Shown here: positions 8,137-16,295 of the stretch, one piece after another
How the letters are laid out: every line of letters begins with the position of its first letter
How positions within the stretch are numbered: position 1 is the stretch's first letter
Assembly (NCBI GenBank): GCA_900466745.1
Contig: UBNE01000005.1
Span: 39,454-103,453 of the forward strand
Reading direction: 5' to 3'
Origin: Hyphomicrobiales bacterium
Lineage (GTDB): Bacteria > Pseudomonadota > Alphaproteobacteria > Rhizobiales > Beijerinckiaceae
DNA length: 64,000 nucleotides
The notes under the pieces: generated by a model
The model's input: only the letters and a program-made list of their open reading frames with translations
What the model was told of the DNA's origin: nothing
Databases searched by the model: none
Position numbers and translations under genes: made by a program

Positions 8137-8934
8137 ATGTCCCACCTCAAGGTCAGACCCACCGGCACGCATGGCCGCGTCACCCATGTCACCCCCGAAA
8201 GCGCCGGCTGGACCTATGTCGGCTTCGACCTGCACCGCCTGAAGCCGGGCGAGACGGTCTCGGCGGCGACGGGCGGCCGCGAGGCCTGCCTCGTCTTCGT
8301 CACCGGCAAGGGCAGGGTCGCGGCCGGCGGCACGGAGCTCGGCGAGCTCGGCGGGCGCATGAGCCCCTTCGACGGCAAGCCCTGGTCGGTCTATGTCCCG
8401 CAGGGCACGGACTGGTCCGTCGCCGCCGCCACCGATCTCGAGCTCGCGGTCTGCACCGCGCCGGGGCTCGGCGGCGGGCTGCCGGTCCGCGTCATCGGCC
8501 CCGACGATCTCGGCCAGGAGGTGCGCGGCAAGGGCGCCAACACCCGCCACGTCACCAATATCCTGCCCGAGACCGAGCCGGCCGATTCGCTGCTCGTGGT
8601 CGAGGTCGTCACCCCCGCCGGCAACACCTCCAGCTATCCGCCGCACAAGCACGACCGGGACGACCTGCCGCGCGAATCCCAACTGGAGGAGACCTATTAC
8701 CACCGCCTGAACCCGCCGCAGGGCTTCGGCTTCCAGCGGGTCTATACTGACGACCGCAGCCTCGACGAGGCGATGGCGATCGAGGATGGCGACGTCGTGC
8801 TGGTGCCGAAGGGCTACCATCCCTGCGCCACCTGCCATGGCTACGACCTGTATTATCTCAACGTCATGGCCGGCCCGAAGCGGATCTGGAAATTCCACAA
8901 CGCCGCCGAGCACGAATGGCTGCTGAAGGGCTGA
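8137..8934 (+). CDS. iolB: 5-deoxy-glucuronate isomerase
   Basis: Isomerises 5-deoxy-glucuronate to 5-dehydro-2-deoxy-gluconate, the substrate of IolC. It is a 265-residue bicupin (KduI/IolB family). The C-terminal cupin shows the metal-binding pattern PPHKHD followed by EETYYH, and FGFQRVYTDDR is typical. Start ATG 8137 gives the conserved N-terminus SHLKVRP; the frame is open upstream to 7942 across the iolE end, which is not plausible as coding. Last gene of the operon; no strong terminator follows directly. Confidence 0.93.
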   Translation: MSHLKVRPTGTHGRVTHVTPESAGWTYVGFDLHRLKPGETVSAATGGREACLVFVTGKGRVAAGGTELGELGGRMSPFDGKPWSVYVPQGTDWSVAAATDLELAVCTAPGLGGGLPVRVIGPDDLGQEVRGKGANTRHVTNILPETEPADSLLVVEVVTPAGNTSSYPPHKHDRDDLPRESQLEETYYHRLNPPQGFGFQRVYTDDRSLDEAMAIEDGDVVLVPKGYHPCATCHGYDLYYLNVMAGPKRIWKFHNAAEHEWLLKG

Positions 8935-9056
8935 GCGGAGCGGACAACTCCTTCGAACGCAGGACGCGCCGATGGCGACTTGCCGGTTCCATCACCCATG
9001 CGCGGCCCGGGAGGGCGCGCATGGGAGGGAGCCCGCAGCGTGCCCGGCGATCGAGA

Positions 9057-9102
9057 GCATCGGCCCGAAAAGCGGAACGCGGTTTTCGGGAAAAGCCGAT
9101 GC
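9057..9102. repeat. Palindromic repeat GCATCGG-CCGAAAA-TTTTCGG-CCGATGC
   Basis: Nested palindrome: GCATCGGC at the left pairs with GCCGATGC at the right, enclosing CCGAAAA and TTTTCGG. Two further copies occur at 45807-45851 and 51157-51202. This copy lies downstream of both iolB and the converging DUF4156 gene. The remaining gap 8935-9056 shows no feature. Confidence 0.75.
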
Positions 9103-9113
9103 AAAATCAAAGA

Positions 9114-9158
9114 GCTAGCGTATCGGACTGAACACGATATTCAGTCCGATACGCTAGC
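9114..9158 (-). terminator. Perfect 19-bp hairpin at the end of the DUF4156 gene
   Basis: Arms GCTAGCGTATCGGACTGAA (9114-9132) and its exact complement (9140-9158) enclose a 7-base loop. The TAG stop codon of the minus-strand gene is inside the stem. On the minus strand the stem is followed by TCTTTGATTTTG, only moderately U-rich, so termination is likely but not certain. It could also insulate the gene from the converging iol operon or stabilise the 3' end. Confidence 0.6.
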
Positions 9159-9474
9159 CCGGATTGCACTTGTAGACGGTGCCGGTGGTCTTGCCGCCGG
9201 CCCATTTGATGTCGGCGATGTCCGAGAAGACATGGGTGCCGCCCATCTCGGCGCCGCGGATTTTGAGCCGCGTCAGCGTCATCTCGCGATTCTTGTCGAG
9301 GGGCAGGATCGCGCCATAGCCGGAAGCGCCGTCGATCTCGCCCAGCTTCTGGCAGTTCTCGACGACGCCCTGCGTATTGGTCACCACGACGATGCTGCTG
9401 CGCGAGGTCTGGTAGGCGCAGGCGCCGAGCAGGAGCGCGGGAAGAAGAATCGGGAAACGCGGCTTGATCTTCAC
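9154..9474 (-). CDS. DUF4156-like lipoprotein
   Basis: Small predicted lipoprotein of 106 residues. It starts with VKIKPRFPILLPALLLGAC, a short basic and hydrophobic signal ending in a lipobox whose Cys would be lipidated. The mature part has a second Cys in VENCQKLGEIDG and a third near the C-terminus in YKCNP, the layout of DUF4156 envelope proteins, whose function is unknown. The start is inferred as GTG 9474, because the signal peptide begins there; the open frame continues upstream but has no lipoprotein features. It converges on the iol operon. Confidence 0.7.
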   Translation of the reverse strand: MKIKPRFPILLPALLLGACAYQTSRSSIVVVTNTQGVVENCQKLGEIDGASGYGAILPLDKNREMTLTRLKIRGAEMGGTHVFSDIADIKWAGGKTTGTVYKCNPG

Positions 9475-9760
9475 CGGAAGGTCTCTCTGGGGGGCATCGA
9501 ACACATGTTCCGCCGCTTTCGCACAAATGCAAGCCCGCACACAAATGCCGGCCCGGCGCCGCGGGCGAAGCTCCGGCATCGCTCCGGCCGCGACATCCGG
9601 GCCGGAGCGGCCCGGCCCCGTCCCGTCGCGCCGGCGATCCGCAACAATTGCCGAAAAACAGCCGTGTGAACTTAACTCAACCGCCACGCTCATTCTTGAC
9701 CTGCCCACACGGCTGCTTTTAAGTCCGGGCAGGCCAATGGGAGGCTGCAAAGGAACCAAT

Positions 9761-10057
9761 ATGCGTAGCATTCTGATCGTAGGGGCCATGGCCGCTCTTC
9801 TCGCCGGTTGCCAGACCGCGCAGGAATCGATGGCCGACGCCGAAGTGACCTGCGAGGCCCAGGGCTTCCGCCCCGGCACCCGCGCCTATCAGCAGTGCCG
9901 CTCGGCGAACTATGTCGAGAACCGCCGCGCGTCGAACGAGGCGGGCTCGGCCGTCGCGGCCGGCGTCGCCGCCGGCGTGGTCGGTGGCGCCATCGCCGCC
10001 AGCGCCGATCGTCACTACTATCGCGGTTACTGGGGTCCGCGCCGCTACTGGTGGTGA
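9761..10057 (+). CDS. Small glycine-rich lipoprotein, hypothetical
   Basis: 98 residues. A signal of about 16 residues ends in a lipobox (LLAGC), so the product is probably membrane-anchored. The mature part has two Cys (TCEAQGF, YQQCRSANY), then a glycine-zipper-like stretch (VAAGVAAGVVGGAIAAS) and an aromatic, Arg-rich tail ending RRYWW. ATG 9761 is chosen because AAAGGA lies about seven bases upstream; an in-frame ATG at 9736 lacks this. A strong terminator follows, so it is probably a single-gene unit. No function can be assigned. Confidence 0.75.
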   Translation: MRSILIVGAMAALLAGCQTAQESMADAEVTCEAQGFRPGTRAYQQCRSANYVENRRASNEAGSAVAAGVAAGVVGGAIAASADRHYYRGYWGPRRYWW

Positions 10058-10102
10058 TCGGATCGGCCTGCCCTCCGGGGCAGGCCTCCGAACCGGACGA
10101 AA

Positions 10103-10136
10103 AAAGCCCTGCGGCTCGCCGCAGGGCTTTCTTTTT
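10103..10136. terminator. Strong bidirectional rho-independent terminator
   Basis: Perfect 12-bp stem AAAGCCCTGCGG / CCGCAGGGCTTT with loop CTCG, followed by CTTTTT on the plus strand and preceded by an A-run that serves the minus strand. It lies between the converging lipoprotein gene and the DUF883-like gene. Confidence 0.92.
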
Positions 10137-10178
10137 GCAGGCGCTTTTTGCAGGCGGCGAATGGCCGCCGCAGATGGC

Positions 10179-10853
10179 TCAGCGCTTGGCCGTCCGGCGC
10201 CGCGGCGCCGCCGGCTCGGCCTCGGCGCGGCCGGAGGTCAGCAGCGAGCCGAGAAGATAGACCGCGATGCCGACGCCGATCAGCGCCGCGACCGGCTCGC
10301 GCTCCGCCCGCTTCACCAGCATGCGCCCGCCGCGATCGGCGTATTCGCGCGCCCGCGCCGCATAGTCGCCGGCCCGCTCGGCGTAATCCTCGGCTTCGCC
10401 GCGATGGCTGCGCAGCCATTTGCTGCCGGCCTGGAGCGCGCGGTCGCCGGCATCGGCGGCGCTCGAGCCGTAATCCTGCAGCCAGCCGCGCCAGCGGCCG
10501 TAATCCGGCTGGTAGCGCTCCCAGCGCGAGGCCGGCGCGTTGCTGCGCAGCGCCGCCCAGGCGATCAGCCCGACGCTGAGCGCCCCGAGCCCGAGGGTCG
10601 CCAGCGGATGCCGCTCGACGGCGTTCACGACCGCCTGCCCGCCCTGGCGCGCCGTCTCCAGCGGGTCGGCGTCGCCGACGGCCTCGCTCACCGCGTCCTT
10701 GGCGCGGGCATAGCGCTCCTTCACCGCCTCGCCGGCCTTGTCGGCGATCTCGCCGGCCTTGTCCCGCAAGCTGCGCACCGTCGCGCCGGCTTCCTCGCGC
10801 GCCTCGTCGAAGTCCCGCGGCACGTCGGGGGGAAAGCTGTTGGTGTTGGCCAT
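10179..10853 (-). CDS. Hypothetical membrane-associated protein, DUF883 (ElaB/YqjD)-like
   Basis: 224 residues from ATG 10853 (ACGGAG upstream). An Ala-, Glu- and Lys-rich helical N-terminal half resembles ElaB/YqjD or LEA-like amphipathic helices. A hydrophobic segment follows at about 84-102 (LATLGLGALSVGLIAWAAL), then a second long amphipathic region with YAERAGDYAARAREYA, and a second hydrophobic segment near 185-204, ending in a basic tail. DUF883 proteins tether to the inner membrane and in enterobacteria bind stationary-phase ribosomes; whether this protein does so is unknown. The double membrane segment differs from the single C-terminal one of YqjD. Confidence 0.6.
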   Translation of the reverse strand: MANTNSFPPDVPRDFDEAREEAGATVRSLRDKAGEIADKAGEAVKERYARAKDAVSEAVGDADPLETARQGGQAVVNAVERHPLATLGLGALSVGLIAWAALRSNAPASRWERYQPDYGRWRGWLQDYGSSAADAGDRALQAGSKWLRSHRGEAEDYAERAGDYAARAREYADRGGRMLVKRAEREPVAALIGVGIAVYLLGSLLTSGRAEAEPAAPRRRTAKR

Positions 10854-11032
10854 CGCGGATGCTCCGTTTCTGAACAGGGTCATGGCCACTGAACCCGGCA
10901 GGCGCGGGTGGGTTCCCCCCGGTGCCAGGAAAAGCACGGCGTCATCGAAGCAGGACGTTTCGGCCATCACCCCGTCAAGATTGGATGCGAGGTCAACGGA
11001 CAACAGGGGCATCAAACGAGAAGGAGACGCTT

Positions 11033-11242
11033 ATGCATGTTCAGCACCTCCAGATCGCGCATCCCTCCGTCCTCTCCGATCCCGAATGGATCGCGCTCGA
11101 GAGCATCGAGGAAGAGACCCGGCATTTCATCTTCGACGAGACGATGCTTCATGCCCTGAAGGATCGCGGCCTGGTCGAATCCGATGGTGCGATCTGGCGC
11201 GTCACCGAAACCGGCCAGAGGCGGCTGAGCGAGCGGAGCTGA
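11033..11242 (+). CDS. Small hypothetical protein
   Basis: 69 residues from ATG 11033 with a good ribosome-binding site (AAGGAG). It is acidic and soluble. The C-terminal part ALKDRGLVESDGAIWRVTE followed by TGQRRL resembles the wing end of a winged-helix domain, but there is no full helix-turn-helix. It is divergent from the DUF883-like gene across 179 bases. I do not recognise the family. Confidence 0.65.
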   Translation: MHVQHLQIAHPSVLSDPEWIALESIEEETRHFIFDETMLHALKDRGLVESDGAIWRVTETGQRRLSERS

Positions 11243-11382
11243 TCCGCCCGGCCGGTGCGGTGCGGCGCGTGAAACGCGGCTCGCCGCCCGCCATCGCAGC
11301 AGCATCCCCGCAACGGCGCTGGAAATTCTCCGGCGCCGTTGCCATGTGGCAGGCATCCCGAAGCCCCATCCTGCGGAACGCC

Positions 11383-11703
11383 ATGGCCAAGCCCGTCTCG
11401 ATCACCGTCTCCCACGACCTCGGCCGCGAGGCCGCGCTGAATCGCCTGCGCGGCGGTGTCGACAGCATCCGCGACCGGCTCGGCCTGGTGCGCATGCAGC
11501 TCGTCGAGGAGCGCTGGGAGGGCGACAGCCTGCATTTCGGCGTCGCCGCGCTGGGCCACACCGTGCATGGCCGGCTCGATATCGAGGAGGCGCTGGTGCG
11601 CGTCGAAGTGACGCTGCCCTGGATGCTCGCGATCTTCGCCGAGAAGCTGAAGCTCGGCGTCGAGAAGCAGGGCCGGATCCTGCTCGAAAAGCCGAAAGCC
11701 TGA
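11383..11703 (+). CDS. Polyhydroxyalkanoic acid system family protein (PHA_gran_rgn-like)
   Basis: 106 residues. The pattern SHDLGREAALNRL near the N-terminus, a central ERWEGDSLHF strand and a later HGRLDIEEALVRVEV followed by a hydrophobic helix resemble the short PF09650 proteins annotated as polyhydroxyalkanoic acid system proteins. The biochemical role of this family is unknown. It lies about 2.6 kb from bdhA, a 3-hydroxybutyrate dehydrogenase, which fits a PHA link without proving one. ATG 11383 is the first start giving the family N-terminus. Confidence 0.65.
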   Translation: MAKPVSITVSHDLGREAALNRLRGGVDSIRDRLGLVRMQLVEERWEGDSLHFGVAALGHTVHGRLDIEEALVRVEVTLPWMLAIFAEKLKLGVEKQGRILLEKPKA

Positions 11704-11785
11704 AGCCGGCGCATGGTCGGGCACGCCGGCGCGGGTGCAGCCCCCGCGCCGCGATATCGTCAGCGCGGAATCGCCCCGCCCGGTC

Positions 11786-12202
11786 TCAGCCGACCAGCTC
11801 GAAGCGGATGTCCTGCGCCCCTTCCCAGAGGGTCTTGCGGCCGAGCGTGTAGAGGTTCTCCAGCCCCGAGGTCAGGGTGATGAAGTGGTTGCCGGAGAGC
11901 ACCCCGGCCTTGCTGGCGAATTGCACGCCGCCATAGGCGAGCAGGATCTCGGTCTCGCTGACGCCGCCCGGATAGAGGATGATGTGGCCCGGCGCGGGAT
12001 AGGCGGTGTTGTTCTCGTAGCCGACGCCGAAATCGAGATCGCCCAGCGGCATCCAGACGCCCTCGCCGCTCCAGCGGACATGCACGATCTTGCTGACGAA
12101 GGGCAGGTGCCGCAGAAAGGCGGCGCAGGTCCTGGGCGCAGCCTCGAGCTCGAACTTCCCCTCGAAGCTGTAAGGGCCGGCGGTGATGACCAGTTTCTGC
12201 AT
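11786..12202 (-). CDS. DUF3830 family protein
   Basis: 138 residues. The signature ENNTAYPAPGHIILYPGG followed by SETEILLAYGG and KAGVLSGNHF is that of DUF3830, small proteins thought to have a cyclophilin-like fold and often found beside amidohydrolases and transporters of amide or heterocycle catabolism. The start is ATG 12202 with only a weak Shine-Dalgarno. It is not linked to such genes here; its neighbours are the PHA-type gene, converging on it, and the patatin gene 211 bases upstream on the same strand. Function is unknown. The spacer 12203-12413 shows no clear element. Confidence 0.75.
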   Translation of the reverse strand: MQKLVITAGPYSFEGKFELEAAPRTCAAFLRHLPFVSKIVHVRWSGEGVWMPLGDLDFGVGYENNTAYPAPGHIILYPGGVSETEILLAYGGVQFASKAGVLSGNHFITLTSGLENLYTLGRKTLWEGAQDIRFELVG

Positions 12203-12413
12203 GGGAAGACCGTCTCTCTGAAAGGGGAGCCTGGGACCATGTTGCATGCCATCGCGGACCGGCCCGGCGCAAGCGGCGGCGCTGGAACATCTGCGCCGCC
12301 GAAACGCGAAGAATGCGCTGCCGCCGCCACGGTGCCGGCGGCCTTCACCTTGCTCCCCGTCAAGGGGCTGCGTCGGCGTCCGGTTCCGACCGAGCGCCCG
12401 GCCGGAAGGCCCT

Positions 12414-13484
12414 TCAAGAAATCGCTTCCTTGAGGTCGAGCGTGCCGGCCGAGCCGATCGCGGCGTAGTTGCGCTTCAGCCAGCGCTTCGCCGCAGCCCG
12501 CCCCATGTCGCGCAGGCGCAGCAGGAAATCCCATTCCGCGTTCATGCGCGAGGAGGAGGTCAGCTCCGCCAGCGGCGGGCCGCCGTCGATGCGGTGCATC
12601 AGCACGCGCTTGTATTCCTCGCGCGGCAGCTTGCCGGCATCGACCAGGCGGTTGACGAAGTCGATCGCGCGCAGCTCGCGCAGCAGCGAGGCGTTGAAGG
12701 TGATCTCGTTCAGCCGGTCCTGGATCTCGCGCGCCCTGGTCGGCAGCTCCCGCCGCTGGAGCGGATTGATCTGCACCAGCAGGATGTCGTCGCAATGCGC
12801 CTCGTAGAACAGCGGGAACAGGGCGGGGTTGCCCATATAGCCGCCGTCCCAATAGGCCTCGCCGTCGATCTCGACCGCCTGGAACACCATCGGCAGGCAG
12901 GCCGAGGCCATGACATGCTCGGCGGTCAGCTCCTTGCGCTCGAACACGGCGATCTTGCCGGTGCGGACATTGGTGGCGGCGATGAACAGCTTGACCGCGT
13001 CATGCGCCCTCACCTTCTCGAAATCGATCAGGTCGGCGACCACGCCGCGCAGCGGGTTGATGTTGAGCGGGTTGACGTCGTAGGGGCTCGCCACCTTCGA
13101 GAACATCTCGAAGAAGACCATGCCCGGCGGCGTGCCGTTGTTGCCCCAGGCGCCGAGCATGGTGTCGATGAGCGAGCGCTCCGAGCCGCCATATTTGCCG
13201 TCGACGCTGATCGCCCGCCAGAACGCCTCGAGCTTGGCCCGCGCCCCGTCGGCGCCGCCGTCGATCCAGCCCTCGGCCAGCACGACGGCGTTCATCGCGC
13301 CGGCGCTGGTGCCGGTCAGCGCCTCGATGCCGAGGCGCCCGTCCTCGAGGATGACGTCGAGCACGCCCCAGGTGAAGGCGCCATGCGCGCCTCCCCCCTG
13401 CAGGGCGAGCGAGATCGTCTTCTCCGCCTTCGGTCCCGCCAGCCCCTTGGCCGGCTCGGGGCGGTGGCTCTGGCGCCCGCTCAC
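12414..13484 (-). CDS. Patatin-like phospholipase family protein
   Basis: Predicted Ser/Asp-dyad lipid or ester hydrolase of 356 residues. Visible are the oxyanion loop GGGAHG (30-35), the nucleophile elbow GTSAG with Ser60, and the DGG motif with the catalytic Asp near 213. There is no signal peptide, so it is probably cytoplasmic. The start is GTG 13484, which overlaps the bdhA stop codon (GTGA), implying translational coupling. Because bdhA handles 3-hydroxybutyrate, a role in releasing hydroxyacids from PHB or lipids is plausible, but substrate is not shown by sequence. An ATG start is absent in the first part of the frame. Confidence 0.88.
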   Translation of the reverse strand: MSGRQSHRPEPAKGLAGPKAEKTISLALQGGGAHGAFTWGVLDVILEDGRLGIEALTGTSAGAMNAVVLAEGWIDGGADGARAKLEAFWRAISVDGKYGGSERSLIDTMLGAWGNNGTPPGMVFFEMFSKVASPYDVNPLNINPLRGVVADLIDFEKVRAHDAVKLFIAATNVRTGKIAVFERKELTAEHVMASACLPMVFQAVEIDGEAYWDGGYMGNPALFPLFYEAHCDDILLVQINPLQRRELPTRAREIQDRLNEITFNASLLRELRAIDFVNRLVDAGKLPREEYKRVLMHRIDGGPPLAELTSSSRMNAEWDFLLRLRDMGRAAAKRWLKRNYAAIGSAGTLDLKEAIS

Positions 13485-14266
13485 TCGGCGGTCCAGCCAC
13501 CGTCGATCGGCAGGGTCGCGCCGGTGATCGACTTCGCTCCGTCGGTGCAGAGGAAGACGGCGAGCGCCGCGACCTGCTCGACGGTGACGAATTCCTTGGT
13601 CGGCTGCCCGGCCAGCATGACGTCGCTGATGACCTGCTCTTTGGTCAGGCCGCGGACCTTCATCGTGTCGGGAATCTGCTTCTCGACCAGCGGGGTCCAG
13701 ACATAGCCCGGCGCGATGGCGTTGACGGTGATGCCCTTGGTCGCGACCTCGAGCGCCACCGTCTTGGTCAGGCCGGCGATGCCGTGCTTGGCGGCGACAT
13801 AGGCCGATTTGAACGGCGAGGCGACGAGCGCATGCGCCGAGGCCGTGTTGATGATGCGGCCCCAGCCCTTCTCCTTCATCTTCGGCAACGCCGCGCGGAT
13901 CGTGTAGAAGGCCGAGGACAGGTTGATCGCGATGATCTGCTCCCATTTCTCGGGCGGGAACTCGTCGACCGGCGCGACATACTGGATGCCGGCATTGTTG
14001 ATCAGGATGTCGATGGCGCCGAAGGCCTTCTCGCCGGCGGCGATGAACGCGGCGATCTCCGCCGGCTTGGTCATGTCGGCCGGGGAGAACACCGCCTTGA
14101 CGCCGAATTCCTGCTCCAGCTCGCTGCGCAGCTTCTCGGCGTCGGCCGGCGGCAGGATGCCGTTGATGACGAGGTTGGCGCCCTCGGCGGCGAGCGCGCG
14201 GGCATAGGCGAGGCCGATGCCGGAGGTGGAGCCGGTAATGGCGGCGGTACGGTCTTTGAGGAACAT
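13481..14266 (-). CDS. bdhA: 3-hydroxybutyrate dehydrogenase
   Basis: Interconverts D-3-hydroxybutyrate and acetoacetate with NAD in PHB/ketone-body use. It is an SDR protein of 261 residues, as in known BdhA. Motifs are GSTSGIG (12-18), NNAG (90-93), Ser143, Tyr156 and Lys160. The lid sequence GYVWTPLVEKQIP and C-terminal ITGATLPIDGGWTA are characteristic of BdhA. Start ATG 14266 has AGGAGCC upstream; a TTG at 14287 is the alternative. It is the first gene of a two-gene operon with the patatin gene and is divergent from zur. Confidence 0.92.
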   Translation of the reverse strand: MFLKDRTAAITGSTSGIGLAYARALAAEGANLVINGILPPADAEKLRSELEQEFGVKAVFSPADMTKPAEIAAFIAAGEKAFGAIDILINNAGIQYVAPVDEFPPEKWEQIIAINLSSAFYTIRAALPKMKEKGWGRIINTASAHALVASPFKSAYVAAKHGIAGLTKTVALEVATKGITVNAIAPGYVWTPLVEKQIPDTMKVRGLTKEQVISDVMLAGQPTKEFVTVEQVAALAVFLCTDGAKSITGATLPIDGGWTAE

Positions 14267-14378
14267 GAGCGTCAAGGCTCCTGACAATCGGGGAGAAAAT
14301 GCTTAGGTTCGGGCCGAACGAGGCAATGCACCGACAGGATATCGCCGCAGGTTGCCCGATGAGTCTTTGCAACGCAAC

Positions 14379-14927
14379 ATGACGACAATGCAGCCGAACC
14401 CGCATCATCACGGCGACCATGACCATGCGTCGCACGCCCATGGCGAAGGCGGCTGCCGCCATGCCGCGGACCATCGCGCGCATGCGGCGGAAGCGCTGTC
14501 GCGCGCCGAACGGATCTGCCGCGAGCGCGGCCTGCGCCTCACCCCGATCCGGCGCAAGGCGCTGGAGGCGCTCCACGCCGACCACCGCCCGGTCGGCGCC
14601 TACGACCTCGCCGACCGGATCTCGCCGGAAGGCGGGCGCCGCCTCGCGCCGATCTCGATCTACCGGGCGCTCGACTTCCTGGTGGAGCAGGGCTTCGTCC
14701 ACCGGCTCTCCTCGAAGAACGCCTATATCGCCTGCCTGCACGGCCATGGCGCGCACGAGGTCGTCGCCTTCCTGATCTGCGAGGTCTGCGGCGGCGTCGA
14801 CGAGGATTCCTCCCCCGCGATGAAGAAAGCGGTGGCGGCGATCGCCGAAACCCGGCAATTCTCGCCCTCGCACCAGATGGTCGAGATCGTCGGCCGCTGC
14901 GAGCATTGCCGGAGCGCCGGTTCGTGA
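14379..14927 (+). CDS. zur: Fur family transcriptional regulator, probable zinc regulator Zur
   Basis: 182 residues. The winged helix (about 45-115; [27 protein letters not shown]) is followed by a dimerisation domain with two CxxC pairs, CEVC and CEHC, that hold structural zinc. A His-rich N-terminus ([17 protein letters not shown]) lies before the DNA-binding domain and may bind metal. This layout and the CxxC pairs suggest Zur rather than Fur; Zur represses zinc uptake genes, none of which is in this window. The start is uncertain: ATG 14379, ATG 14388 and TTG 14352 are all in frame and none has a strong ribosome-binding site. It ends 13 bases before ispG. Confidence 0.85.
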   Translation: MTTMQPNPHHHGDHDHASHAHGEGGCRHAADHRAHAAEALSRAERICRERGLRLTPIRRKALEALHADHRPVGAYDLADRISPEGGRRLAPISIYRALDFLVEQGFVHRLSSKNAYIACLHGHGAHEVVAFLICEVCGGVDEDSSPAMKKAVAAIAETRQFSPSHQMVEIVGRCEHCRSAGS

Positions 14928-14940
14928 TAGAGCAGCCCGC

Positions 14941-16215
14941 ATGAACGAGCGTGCCTTCTCCTACCTGACGCCGGAGCGCGCCGGCCCCCTGGGCCGCCAG
15001 GTCACCGTCCCGGTCAAGGTCGGCCATGTCACGGTCGGCGGCGGCGCGCCGATCGTCGTGCAGTCGATGACCAACACCGACACCGCCGATATCGGCGCGA
15101 CGGTGGCGCAGGTCGCGGCCCTCGCCCGCCAGGGCTCGGAGCTCGTCCGCATCACCGTCGACCGCGACGAGGCCGCCGCCGCCGTGCCGAGGATCCGCGA
15201 GCGGCTCGACCGCGTCGGCATCGACGTGCCGCTGGTCGGGGACTTCCACTATATCGGCCACAAGCTGCTCGCCGACCATCCCGCCTGCGCCGAGGCCCTG
15301 GCGAAATACCGGATCAACCCGGGCAATGTCGGCTTCAAGGACAAGAAGGACAAGCAGTTCTCGCAGATCGTCGAGCTGGCGATCCGCTACGGCAAGCCGG
15401 TGCGCATCGGCGCCAACTGGGGTTCGCTCGACCAGGAGCTGCTCACGGCGCTGATGGACGAGAACGCCCGCAGCCCCCGTCCGCTCGACGCCCGCGCCAT
15501 CATGCGCGAGGCCATGGTCCAGTCGGCCCTGCTCTCGGCCGAGCGTGCCGAGGAGCTCGGCCTCGGCCGCGAATACATCATCCTCTCGGCCAAGGTCTCC
15601 GGCGTGCAGGACCTGATCACGGTCTACCGCATGCTGGCGAGCCGGGCCAACTACGCCATCCATCTCGGCCTGACCGAGGCCGGCATGGGCTCGAAGGGCA
15701 TCGTCGCCTCCTCCGCCGCGCTCGGCATCCTGCTGCAGGAGGGCATCGGCGACACGATCCGCTATTCGCTGACGCCCGAGCCCGGCGGCGACCGCACGCT
15801 CGAGGTCAGGACGGCGCAGGAGCTGCTCCAGACCATGGGCTTCCGCGCCTTCGTGCCGCTGGTCGCGGCCTGTCCCGGCTGCGGGCGCACCACCTCGACG
15901 GTGTTCCAGGAGCTCGCCCGCGACATCCAGGACTGGATCTCGACCTCGATGCCGGAATGGAAGACCCGGTATCCCGGCGTCGAGAACCTCAACGTCGCGG
16001 TGATGGGCTGCATCGTCAACGGGCCGGGCGAGTCGAAGCACGCCGATATCGGCATCTCGCTGCCGGGCACGGGCGAGGTGCCGAGCGCGCCCGTCTTCGT
16101 CGACGGCCGGAAGGTCGCGACCCTGCGGGGCGCCGGAATCGCGGAGGAGTTCAAGGCCATGGTCGCGGATTACGTCGCCCGGCGCTTCGGCGTCGGTATC
16201 GCCGCCGCCGGCTGA
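14941..16215 (+). CDS. ispG: 4-hydroxy-3-methylbut-2-en-1-yl diphosphate synthase (flavodoxin)
   Basis: Converts methylerythritol cyclodiphosphate to HMBPP, the penultimate step of the MEP isoprenoid pathway. It has 424 residues: an N-terminal TIM barrel ([18 protein letters not shown]) and a C-terminal [4Fe-4S] domain with cluster cysteines in ACPGCGR and [11 protein letters not shown]. It starts 13 bases after zur and is probably cotranscribed, which may tie expression of this iron-sulfur enzyme to the zur promoter. kup follows 80 bases later. Confidence 0.97.
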   Translation: MNERAFSYLTPERAGPLGRQVTVPVKVGHVTVGGGAPIVVQSMTNTDTADIGATVAQVAALARQGSELVRITVDRDEAAAAVPRIRERLDRVGIDVPLVGDFHYIGHKLLADHPACAEALAKYRINPGNVGFKDKKDKQFSQIVELAIRYGKPVRIGANWGSLDQELLTALMDENARSPRPLDARAIMREAMVQSALLSAERAEELGLGREYIILSAKVSGVQDLITVYRMLASRANYAIHLGLTEAGMGSKGIVASSAALGILLQEGIGDTIRYSLTPEPGGDRTLEVRTAQELLQTMGFRAFVPLVAACPGCGRTTSTVFQELARDIQDWISTSMPEWKTRYPGVENLNVAVMGCIVNGPGESKHADIGISLPGTGEVPSAPVFVDGRKVATLRGAGIAEEFKAMVADYVARRFGVGIAAAG

Positions 16216-16295
16216 CCCGCGCTCTTTGCCTGCCGTCCGCATTATGCTAGAGGCCCCGGCCTTCCGCTGCACCGCAGCACGCGCGGAGATCCCCC

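Noticed and set aside
9475..9879. Longer DUF4156 protein of 241 residues
   Set aside because: The lipoprotein signal begins at GTG 9474; upstream sequence overlaps the next gene's leader and has no protein-like features.
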